Assembly (NCBI GenBank): GCA_015227615.1
Contig: JAALGZ010000006.1
Coordinates: 1,302,001 to 1,366,000 of the forward strand
Direction: 5' to 3'
DNA from: Labyrinthula sp. Ha
Taxonomy: Eukaryota; Sar; Bigyra; Labyrinthulida; Labyrinthulaceae
DNA length: 64,000 nt
The first letter of the stretch is position 1, and each line of letters starts with the position of its first letter. Below are positions 22,601 through 32,291 of the stretch, in pieces. Position numbers and translations under genes: made by a program. Below the pieces are notes generated by a model that was not told the origin of the DNA, ran no database searches, and saw only the letters and a program-made list of their open reading frames with translations.

Positions 22601-22640
22601 TGTCGAACAAACGCAATTTAGTCAAAATTTATTCATTTAA
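19608..22640 (+). CDS. Large protein of unknown function, possible MYCBPAP-like with degenerate PGK-like C-terminus
   Basis: 1010 aa, single exon, ATG 19608. The N-terminal 80 residues are strongly basic. Residues about 80-170 are Trp-rich and helical (KWRHWENVWHDVEAG, FKERWYRLPVSEKYPEEFWR). About 300-410 looks like an immunoglobulin/MSP-type beta domain (GFTLRLSNNYRFPIIYHVES ... VNLKLVVVNNKRFTLAMKAK). About 410-700 is helical with coiled coil, followed by a KGKGKKKK patch. The last 170 residues weakly recall phosphoglycerate kinase (SLEHVELFQKLLHRVDKVIL, then PWFMIFGGDG), but with catalytic residues missing. Trp-rich start plus beta domain is reminiscent of MYCBPAP, a ciliary central-apparatus protein; this is a guess. 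Codon use and length argue for a real gene. It ends 15 nt before the next gene in the same frame. Confidence 0.7.
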   Translation: MEKKKSAADTIARYPMRKKYLETCSSDGNISGSTLSCISKNLRVTRKRKVLVLRVRKQKNEGRKDKENKSELFDKEKNAIRKWRHWENVWHDVEAGLEPLKCFQTRAHSLTREKVKICSRENLFSRDWKLYEKNSAFKERWYRLPVSEKYPEEFWRMSLRNANTRLVQVGNKFSGIQAEIKEQRTSPQRKIHQNSKVQDFYKTLNDSNFEKNILFQRGNEPELEDGENHLDDVCVIGEDLKQWAIEKAFFEKLSSPQKLNVRNRGNSHLRCLSHEMIKNEIRMCATYESLSSHKPCRGFTLRLSNNYRFPIIYHVESMSTGETCYIRTVSPRKRLVKCRESFSIIFSPRMELLKHCGSVCISSSKLRVKTESAIASRHVAVENQIIVNLKLVVVNNKRFTLAMKAKSYLAFPDKYCEFINFMRDHKHCQHRLYELIDKATFYSIEAKEEKRFLDSINVSIVHSALLQTTRLVEVNKHHYENITTLYFELSFFNLRGENEEQDFSSIKKSYFSFLESASLEYLEDRLHYIQKGQLHRDVKKIQNFSSWLSTRVFSSFKHEVFIRVQTLLQIIRYMTVEVFFPLLQQKVNKIIKETGKIEKQTKTSRENYDMFRDLIESTLDIFDSYDSKALGKTDKKNLEKNIPKKFFTGLVQVINKSCSKLREKRRLLCPVNVSKEILSQNSFRNKGKGKKKKQSEPIPSFAAVELNPDGNMTLLEFLHSQEDENQVNADFENIILISPLLGKKLQNIIFRYCLNFVKDLSDLFLSRKEDSFTEVDFLEDVNECLTFAIAMLKPSVDEEDKTKQKITILTPYEHTNIASLAEYIIKEKSGTDVVVANFANHFELMQEKKTRILVHSFETLLFLKNVFRYSIEIIVPIQMLQDSSTSLLAIESTSQTFEVKINLLSLQKNSKLTKSRLNKVIELEECGFISSIEVFGTSRSKISRRFFKQTLGSLEHVELFQKLLHRVDKVILTNQSMKLPWFMIFGGDGIVKDFIQEIVEQTQFSQNLFI

Positions 22641-22655
22641 TTTTGGAATTGGGAA

Positions 22656-24026
22656 ATGAGAACAAAAGGGCAATTCCTCAATGAAGATAAATATGCAAAG
22701 AAAAACCGAAGTAAACCAAAAATTGCGTTTATTGCCATACTTATAATGGCAGCAGTATTCTTTGCAACGCTCCTTCTTTATTCAAACTCAGCCTCCGCTG
22801 GTTCACCGTCAATAGCAGAGTTGGGAAGTGAATCTTCTCACCTGTTGAATCTATCGAAGGAAAAGATAGTAAAAGAGTCTGATATTGGTGCGATGGATAT
22901 CTTGTACTTTGGAAAAAGGTTCATAATAAGGAAGTGCACAGTTGATGAGGCTGAATATCAGCAGAAGATGTTTCATGCAGCAAAAGTTCGTGGTTGCCCT
23001 CCGAATGATGATATTTGGCTTCGTTTAGTTCATGCAATTATGCCGACAGCAAGTGTTTTTGTTGATATTGGAAGTAATAAAGGATATAGTGCAGTTAAAT
23101 TTTTTGAGTTATGGGCTCCTGAGTTGAAATTAGATCCAGGTTCATGGCATGAAAGCTTAAAGAAGTCTTCTAGTGTAAAAGCTGTAACTGAATGTGGTGC
23201 TTGTGCAGATTGTATATTTAATAAGCACAATGATGGGTTCATTAAATTGTACAGTAGATTGTGTGAGGAAAAAGCTAAAATGACAAACTCACCAGGCCTG
23301 CGAAAGCCTTTACGTGATGCAACAGAGCACATTTGCTCTGATTTGGAGAAGACACATTCAGTAACTGTTCATTCGTTTGATGGAAGCAAGATATTAATTG
23401 ATGCCGTTCAAACTGCTATAGGGTATAGAACAAATAAGAGAGAGGTAAGAGATGCTTGGAGTGTTGAACTAAAGGCCTTCTCTAATGAATTTCGACCAAG
23501 GAAAGGCCTGCAATTTGTCGAAGACGGTGAACTTGGACATATACTGGACCCCATGGATCCAAGAATCTACACTCCAGAGAAAAAGGAAGAGCTCAAGAAA
23601 TTCAAAAAACATAGAGTTCCTGTTTGGACAATTGATGAATTGTTTAACTTGAAAGACTTTAAGCACATTGACCTTCTCAAAGTAGACGCGGAAGGTCATG
23701 ATATATTTGTGCTAGAAGGAGGAACATATAGCTTTCTCAAATCAAAGGTAACTGCGATACTTTTTGAATATAATAAGCTTTGGCCCGATACTTACAAAGG
23801 AAGTGTGCAACCTTTAGGATACATTGTTCGAAAGATGCAGTCTCTTGGGTACATTTGTTACTTGGAAGGGAAGAACTTAATGGTGAGACTAAGTTTTTGT
23901 TGGAATGAGGCGTTTTCATTTAAGGAATGGTCAAATGTTTGGTGCGTATCATCTCGGGAAGAGAAAGGCAGAACAATAATCTCAATGTTTGATACTTACA
24001 GCTTAGCCTTTCTTCAAGAAAATTAA
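22656..24026 (+). CDS. FkbM-type methyltransferase, type II membrane protein
   Basis: 456 aa, single exon. Residues 1-21 are basic, then one hydrophobic span (about 22-43, IAFIAILIMAAVFFATLLLY) and a Ser-rich stem: a signal anchor typical of Golgi enzymes with a lumenal catalytic domain. The S-adenosylmethionine-binding motif is VFVDIGSNKGYSAVKFF near residue 134; the FkbM core motif DLLKVDAEGHDIFVLEGG lies at about 338-355. Between them is a Cys cluster (ECGACADC), seen in algal and protist FkbM proteins. The family O-methylates sugars or small molecules; the substrate here is unknown. The ATG follows the upstream stop codon by 15 nt, so its 5' leader must lie inside the upstream gene unless the two share a transcript. 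Confidence 0.88.
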   Translation: MRTKGQFLNEDKYAKKNRSKPKIAFIAILIMAAVFFATLLLYSNSASAGSPSIAELGSESSHLLNLSKEKIVKESDIGAMDILYFGKRFIIRKCTVDEAEYQQKMFHAAKVRGCPPNDDIWLRLVHAIMPTASVFVDIGSNKGYSAVKFFELWAPELKLDPGSWHESLKKSSSVKAVTECGACADCIFNKHNDGFIKLYSRLCEEKAKMTNSPGLRKPLRDATEHICSDLEKTHSVTVHSFDGSKILIDAVQTAIGYRTNKREVRDAWSVELKAFSNEFRPRKGLQFVEDGELGHILDPMDPRIYTPEKKEELKKFKKHRVPVWTIDELFNLKDFKHIDLLKVDAEGHDIFVLEGGTYSFLKSKVTAILFEYNKLWPDTYKGSVQPLGYIVRKMQSLGYICYLEGKNLMVRLSFCWNEAFSFKEWSNVWCVSSREEKGRTIISMFDTYSLAFLQEN

Positions 24027-24693
24027 TCTTCTTCCCTTTATTTCTATCAGCTTAGTTCTATGCACCCAGTCTTGACACTAATAAAGGTACGTAATTCTCT
24101 ATTTTCTGCCATTCAGTACTCTCTAGTGCAAAAACACTTCAATGATAATCGTTCATCTAAGGATCTCCCCTTGTGCGACAGAAAAAATAAATGCAGTCCA
24201 GTTCAGTCTTGTATAGCCAACAGAACTTATGAAATAATGTAATAGATTTGTTCAACATGTACATGAACAGCAATTGATTCCTTAATACCCACTGGAAAGA
24301 TTCCTGTGTTTGGAAAATTAGTCGAGTATAATTTTCAAGGTTTCAAGTTCCTGGCAACATATTGTTGAGTTTGAATAGGATGGGTATTTTTTTCAAGTAG
24401 CAAGCGCTCAGTGGATAGAAGCAATTGGTCTCTGCAATCTATGTCGTGATCCCAAAATGAGGACCAACTAGGAAATGTTTTAGTTTCTAGCACAGTCTAA
24501 ATAGATAGACTACTTTCTCTTTGGAAATTTATCACTTTTGAAGAAAGACCTACAAATCTGTAGCTTTATTCATCAAAAGCTCTCAGCTTCGTATTCCAAG
24601 TTTATCAATAAAACTTCATACATTCAAACTATCTCCTTCTTTTAAAAGGTAAAATCTTCTAGTTTTTCCTAAACTTATAAATTACACCTTTCC
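24027..24693. other. Intergenic region and diverged outer margin of the left palindrome arm
   Basis: No gene. From about 24560 to 24693 the sequence still resembles, at clearly lower identity, the inverse of 36209-36340 (for example TTCTTTTAAAAGG and AAACTTATAAATTACA are shared). Confidence 0.6.
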
Positions 24694-27600
24694 AGAAGAT
24701 ATCAAAGAACAATATCTATATTATGTACAGGAAACTGTGAACCAAAAAAAAATCATACGAGCATTAACTCCGTCTACAGAAGAAAATAATTTTCAAGGTT
24801 TATAACCAGGATTTTAAAAAGTAATTTTAGTTTCATTATTTTCTTGACTGGATTCTTTTTTTGAAAGACCAAAATCAACATTCTTTGCAACACCCTGTCT
24901 AGGTATCATTATATTTTCTTTTCCATATAACAGTGAATAAAATAAGTGCTATAAATCAACGAAAAACCTAGAAAATGAACTTTAAATATAACTAGTATGA
25001 TCTATATGAAAAATTAAGTTACATTTTTTATAGGAACCCTAAAAGTCATAACATGGTTTCTTTACATACAGTTAAGAAATATCACAAGTACAACAATTTA
25101 TACTAATTTTTTTTCTTAGGAGATACAGAAGTTAATTATACCAGTTCGAAAATTGAATTCGATTAACTGATTTCAAATTAAGAACTAGTTCTTTATCTTA
25201 TCTCTATGGATTTGTAATTCTTTCTCATGAATAGCATTTTCCATGATTTATCTTGACAGGTATTGACTTCCATTTTTCTAATTTAGCCAAAGCCCTAGTA
25301 CCAGTTCTTAGAAACACTTTTGCAAATAACTTTCTCTCTCTTTTAAAGCACATGGACAAACGAGGTTTACATTGGCAAAGGTACTACCCAGATACTTGGT
25401 CTTCGTGTATCCCAAGGAAGAGATGAGGGGTTTTACATTACAATTCCTTTTTTAGAGCCGAGCAGAGTTAAAATTCAGCTCAAAGAACTGATGAGAGTTG
25501 ATATGTACTTTTCACTTACAGTAACCTGTATCCATCTTTAGAAATGAAAGAGATTATCCCTCTGGACTCAGATACCCCTAATTCTCATTGATTCAACTTT
25601 TTAATTGACAAAAAATAACAATCCAACAAAATAAACCTGTAAAAATTAAATCACAAAATTAAAAAGCAAACGCAAACATCATTTACACCATTAAAATAAA
25701 GAAGAGTGAAATGTATACTGATAAATTCAAGTTTATACTCAATATTCATGTTCAAGCTGTCGTTATAGGACCATGCGTGAGTGATTCTGAAAACAGTTTA
25801 AGCAAACTAGCGTCAGAACGTGATATTGTAATTATCAAACCTGAATGAACACAACTGTTTAAGAAAAGGAGAGCTCTAAAATGAGTTCTTTGATGAGAAA
25901 AGGTTTGAAGTGAATGCATAGGCTGTTTTAAATATGAAAAAAAAGATTTTGGAAAACGAATCCAGCAAAGAAAAGCCAGATGATATTTGGTCAAGGATTT
26001 TCTGTATGAAGAGGGTACAACAAAATATAACATAATTTTTATCTTCCACGTGTTCTATTGCTACTCAAGAGATTGTTTATTTAAACTACAATAAAAAGAA
26101 ATAAAATAAAAACAGAACCATAAAGGATCAACAACAACAACAAAATAGGATCGGGTTAGAAGCGTTACTTAACAGTGAGCAATATGGTAGTAGGGCCAAC
26201 CCTCATTTCAAAAATGCTTTTTATTAAACAGAAAACAAAAAGAAACGAAGAAAACAAAGTTGGAGTTTAAGAGTTATTATAGAAAATTTCAAGAATAAAT
26301 AAAGGAAAAAGAAAAAGCTTGGACCCAAGGTTTCTCATACTATATATTCAAGGATGAAAAAATCGAAAAGAAAGGAAGGATACGTTGGGTTGAATAATTA
26401 TGCTTATGTTAATAGAAAAAGAGAAAGAGGAAGTGAAATGTTCTGTTACCTGTTAGAAAGCTTCGTTGTACAAAGTGTATGGGCTAAGAAACTTTTTCAG
26501 CGTTACCATTCCTTCTCCTGACTCTTTTCCTTGGTAAACTAAAGAAGATCTTACTCCCCACCGATACCTCATCCATATCTGCGAAGCTTTCATTTGGTTT
26601 TTCCTGCAAAACTGTGTTCATTTTACGTAGTATCGCCTAAATATTTTTCCTGTATTCGCTGCTGTCTTTATACTCTTCACAAAGCACTTTGCCCGTGGAG
26701 AGAAGCATGTGATACTTACCCTTTGTTTCATTGGATATGAGGAAGAGTAGGTGGTAGAACCTTAACCTTGACAAATAAAACCCGCTGAGACCCAGAAGTT
26801 TTGAAACCCATCTCCCGTAAAGTGAATTTCTAAAGATCATGGTCTTGAAACTTTCATCGGATCGGAAAGATGATCTGTGTGGAAGTATTCAATCCTTTGA
26901 TGACCATAACATCTAGCACAGTGTCTGCAAGAAAAATAAAAATTAGTACATCTCTAACAAATACAAGAAAAAACTGTAATCCCAACTGTTTCCCTACTTC
27001 AAGAATATTCTTTTCTCTGTCTTGTGGTTGAATTATTTAGAAAAAAATATGTTCACGCAGCTGCTCAAAGCTCTAGCAGTTTTCCATCAACCTAACCTGT
27101 TTTGTGAAGATCTCATCAACCTTCTTTAGAAACTTCTTCTATTCTTTCAAGAAAAATTATTGACTTGTCTCCATGCACATACTCGCAGTATTATCATGGT
27201 AAGTGACTATCTAAACAAGAGTTCACGTTCTTAAATTGGATTTTAAATTTCCATTTCTTTGATGGGTAAATGGAGAGATTATGCCATTGAGTAATAATGT
27301 AGGAGAAGGAGAAACAATTTTGTATCATGTTCGAGCATTTTTTTTAATTTTCTTAGACTTTGCTGTTGCCGTTCGTTTTTGGGCTCTATCAACATCTTCT
27401 CGATAACATCATCAAGATTTTTCTCTTCAGGAAGATTTCCGGTCAATGCATCTCGTAAGTTAGGAGTGAAGCTCAGTTATTTACTATCTTTTACACCAGA
27501 TGCAGCCTACTGCAATGTTGCTAATGAAATCTCTCCTGCAAAGAACATGAGAGTCACCAATTACCTCAACAGCACTCTCTAAGCGATTTATTCCAATCTG

Positions 27601-28608
27601 TCATGATCACCTGCACCTTGTCCAGATCCAACATTTTTCGACTCTTCACCACACGTGCACTTAATCCGCCTCATCATTGCGCCTCCGTAACTTATTGTTT
27701 TCAAAAAGCAACCGATCACGCAAGTGAAAATTGCTACCAACTTATATTTGCTGATTCAATGGATGGTGTCTACTTTAATACTATCCCCGTATACAACTTT
27801 AATTCAGTTTACAGATTATCTTAGAAGCTCAGACCATTTAGAATAGCTTTACCATGTTTGAAACAATCCCGATTCAATTCAGCTTCTCCATATGTTTGGT
27901 ATCTTTTACACCAGGTGATTGATTTTTAAATATTAGAATCTTTGCTAGAATGCAATCCTTCTCTAGATTTTCTTATACTTATTTTTACTAATGTTTTGTC
28001 GAATAAGCTGCTCAGAAAATTGTAGTGAAGAACAAAATATTCTGCTACAATTCTACTGTCGCGAATACTTGAGCGTTTTTTTTCGTAAGCTCTTGACTTT
28101 ATTTTTTTACCTTTCCAAGTACTTTTACTTCATGATTACATTGATGCTTGTTAATTAAATGAAGTTGTACTTAAAAGTGTCAAAACTATGCTTAACCTTA
28201 ACCAAAGACATACAACTTTTCTCCGAACTACACTTTATTTTGCACCTTTTCAGTTTTTTTGCAACTTCAATCCCGCTTTATAAAGCTATTTGGCTCATCA
28301 AAGCAGACAGGCGGGGGATTATCCTACTTAAGGCGTGCAACATCAAGCATACTAATGGTCTTGATCATTTCTTCTGAGAAATATTTTGCAACTGTACTTC
28401 ATTTTTCTAGAATTTTATTTTTACTTTCTTCGAGATTTAGAGCATTATGATGAGGGTTCGTCCCTTTGGTTTATCATTTTTCATAATTCTTGTTCGCAAT
28501 TTTGACTTGGAATCAGCCTAAAATACTTTTTTCAACCCACTAGAATTTTTGTCCTATGAAAATTACAATCCTGTGCATTGCAGAATTGGTGTAAGCATAG
28601 TGAAATTT
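24694..28608 (+). repeat. Left arm of a 3.9-kb inverted repeat
   Basis: Reverse-complement partner of 32292-36208; position x pairs with 60900-x over most of its length, shifting by one and then two bases toward the outer end because of two homopolymer length differences. Read by eye, the arms differ at one substitution (28418 T against 32482 G, where a match needs A) and two one-base runs (T8/T9 near 25107; A8/T9 near 25936). Identity is therefore above 99.9 percent where I checked. No intact gene is visible. Confidence 0.95.
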
Positions 28609-31600
28609 TGGTGGGGTAAATTGCTCAGGTGAATCGGATAATAAGAAGTATCTAACTCTGAAGTCAAAAAATCTTGTTCGCTTGTTTTTGTTATCTGGCA
28701 AGCATGAATTAATGGATAACTATAGGATTAATCAAGTGTACTGTATCTAAAATTCAAACTGGCCTACTAAAAAGAGATGACATGAGAACACTCCAAACCA
28801 AGTGTCCCTAGATGACGACCAGACCACACTCTGGTTCTTAAGGTTTTTGTAATGAAAAGAAACGAGTGATTAGTCTATGAATAGAAATCATTTGAATTTT
28901 AGATTGTGTTAATTAAAATATAAATTTGTTCAAATATTAATATATTGCTAAAAATTTCCTATATCATTGGTTCTATTAGCTCGAACCCAAGGTAAATATA
29001 CCACGTCTTTTAGAAGAAGAGACACATGCATCGAAACCTTGAGGTTTACCACACTTACAACTGATCGTGACGGAAAACATAAAAACAAAGTAACTAGGAT
29101 ACTGAATTTATAATTTATTATCTGGGATTTATATAATTATTTTCTAGTTTTTTTTTATTCAAATGTTGTACGTTAGTGGATCATTACCTTTAGTTGCGAA
29201 AAAAAGTCTCTTTGTTCTACTAGGAATATTATTGTTCGGGGATTTACAGTGGAATTTTAAGGATAAATCATGTTTAAAACTTTTTAATCTTAGTAAATAT
29301 TAAATTTAATTTCATTCAAATAATTTACTTTGAGAAAGAAATACTATGTTTGAAGAAAACCCAGTCACGAGCAACTAGTTTAATACGACATTACCACAGA
29401 AGCTCTGAGTAATACATCTTGAAATCACGACAGTTAGCATTTACAGATTTACAAGTTGCACTTAAATATATATTCTGGGCAATTAATCGATTAACTACTA
29501 ATACACAATAAAAACCCCTTTATACAAAACATGTACAAATACTATTTACACATTCTTAATTGGTATACACTACAACTAAGCTGCAAACAAGAAATGAAAG
29601 GTGCTGCCCCAGGCAAAAACAATGCTTGATTCTTGTCAAATACAAATCTAGACATGTTTATTCTTTAGATATGTTCGATGAGTACAAATAAATTCTTCCA
29701 TGCTTTTCAAAATATGAAGAAGCTTCCTTAGCCTAGAAGTACCAGTTTCACCCTGATAACCAAAACCGAAAATCACGCTAGAAATATCGAAACTTTCACA
29801 GAAACCTCTTATTGATATTGCAAATAAGCAAAATAAAATGCTAAATACTATTCAAACCACGAATCTTAAGAAGGAAAGTTGTGATATATATATATATCCC
29901 TTATTTATTGTGGATTTGTCTGAAGTTGTTGTTCGAGTTTAACACGAAAGTATTAAGTTTGATATTGCTGATCATTAAAATTATGTTGAAAAATTTTGCA
30001 GCAGTGATGGTGAACTATTCAATCTTTGGGAAACATCTTTTATAAAAGAAGCAAAGATGGAAGTTTTTCTTAGAATATTTCATAAAGATAAGATAACTAC
30101 AATAAGTTTTTATTCTCTTGAACTATCTTGTTTGTTCCAAATAACTCAATAAATTACTGATAAACTCAAGATAAGTTTCAATATTAATAAATCTTTCATC
30201 TCTCCATACTTATTTAAGGTAGAATTGCAAACAGAAAGAGTGAGGAGAAAATTTCTAGTAAACAAGTCAACTGAGTTTAAAACAGTCTTTTATTATCCTT
30301 TCCATACGTTTCTAAAATATTCTTATACTTTTTCTGATGATAAACAGCAGATTAACATTTTGAATACCTGTTTTGAAGTTATTTTTTCGAAGGGGACAAT
30401 ATTTTATTTTAGGAACTGGGAATATTCCTTACGAATTGAAAGTATTTTGTATAGGAAAGTGGTATTTTGTTTATGTTCATGTAAACCATTAAATTTCGCG
30501 TTAGAACTTAAGAATAGAACCTATTGTTCTCAAAAGTTTCCCTCAGATGAGCCCAAAATAGTTCCAGTTGGCTAAGCTAAGAAACCTAGTAAACTTAACA
30601 TAAGAGAATATTTGAAATCTTAAGTTGATTTATATATAATAAATAAACTGCTTCGGAATGTGGGAACAAACTTTGAAGTCATCGTAGACAGTGAAGAACA
30701 CTTTGGAAAAAAACCAAAAAGTAGAAACAACAATTTCTATAGCTACTTAATAAGAAAAGTAATATCAACTAGTTGTACAATTATACTTCTAATTTAATTG
30801 TAAAAGAAGTGTTTTTGTATATTATTTTTAAGACTCAATAGATTGTCTTCATTTTTGAACACTGAACAAGTGGATAACAAAACTGGCCAAACTTATTAAC
30901 ACGTATTTTTTTTCTTTTATGATAAAGAAAACCAGACTATATTAGTATATTTGTTCTTTGTTCTAAAAGGTATTTAAAGTAGCTTTTTAACACTCTATTC
31001 AACGGAAAGAAAGAGTCAGCTAAAACTATTTATTCAGAAATTATAAGACTATTCTCTTGAATAAACTTAATTAAACCAATAAAAAATACTTTTATATTCG
31101 CTTAGAGTAGTAAACCTAAAGCTTATGATAAAATAAGACCTTTGAAGCACAAAACAATTTTAATTACTGTACTTATTCAAATGTGTACTAAGAAGAAACT
31201 TCTTCGGATTAGCAGAAGAAACTGATGAACCATTTCTTGAGTCAACTTCAGTTATTCTACCTATATACTTGACAGAAAATGAAATAAATAAGATAGTTGC
31301 ATAACAAAAAAACCTGATTACAGAAAGCTTGAGCCAAGAAAAGTTGTGTTGAGTAAGCATTCAAGCGTCAGATCGATAAATCATATCTCACATGATGTTT
31401 CCAGAAGAGGGGGCAAATCCAAATGAACCACTATCTAAATAAAATGCGTTTTCAAAATCAATTCATCAAAGCAAATGAAGTATGTTTTTTCATGCTTTCA
31501 CTTGATCTTTAAATACCCAAACTGCTTGACTATAAAAAATAAGTTTCAAATCTAAGGTTCTATATTTTAGTTAAATACATCGTCGATGAATTGCACGAAA

Positions 31601-32291
31601 TATGATGTTTCGAATTATATATATCTAGATACCAAATATATATATATTCTCTATTAAGTTTTTACTAATTTAATTTTGTTTGAGAGCGCTAAAATATATT
31701 TCTATTAACAAAAAACCAGTAACACAAAGAAGAAACTAAACAACTTCTGGTAATTCGATTGAAGGAACAAAAGAGTATTTAATAAGAATTCTATTGGAGC
31801 TCAGTTGTTTATACAAAAATACGAGAAGTGTAGTTTATATCCACTCCTAAGAAGTCGGAATAACCATGAAAAAAGCTCCAAATTCATACATCGGAAAAAT
31901 ATTATCTGTAGCTTCAAGTCTAGATTAAAAGCCTTCTTATTATGTTCTGTTACTCCAAATACTTTGTTGAAACATATTTGAGACTATCAATTTGTTTCGT
32001 GTCACTTCTAGTAGCTATATAACCAATAAGTACAGCAATCAACAAAGAAGTTCAACCATTATAATAGCCCAATACCACAGAAAAATTCATTTTCTTGACT
32101 GATCTTAATCTGCAGGAAAGTTTTTGGCTGAAAAGACGTTAACACCTGCATGTGAGAATATATGTTGAAATTGAACCTATGAGAAGTTATTTCCTATCTA
32201 ACTTCTTTATCAGAAAATGTATAGCGTGGATTTTTTGACTGGAGATAGATATTCTCTGTGATCTGTTTAGTTCAAGAAATTCCCAATAATG
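28609..32291. other. 3.7-kb unique spacer at the centre of the palindrome
   Basis: Very AT-rich with many A/T runs, including a (TA)n tract near 29886 and another near 31617. The first and last 80 or so bases still align weakly to each other in inverse orientation (GTCAAAAAATC is shared). The interior is not palindromic. One open frame is listed separately; otherwise no gene is visible. Confidence 0.7.
30150..30575 (+). other. Open frame without an ATG in the spacer, unsupported as a gene
   Basis: About 140 codons are open, ending in a TAA at 30573-30575, with no ATG anywhere. It contains a plausible soluble-protein pattern (KVELQTERVRRKFLVNK near the start, KFPSDEPKIVPVG at the end) but resembles no family. 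In DNA this AT-rich such a run is uncommon but possible by chance. It could be an internal exon. It straddles the symmetry point at 30450. Confidence 0.2.
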
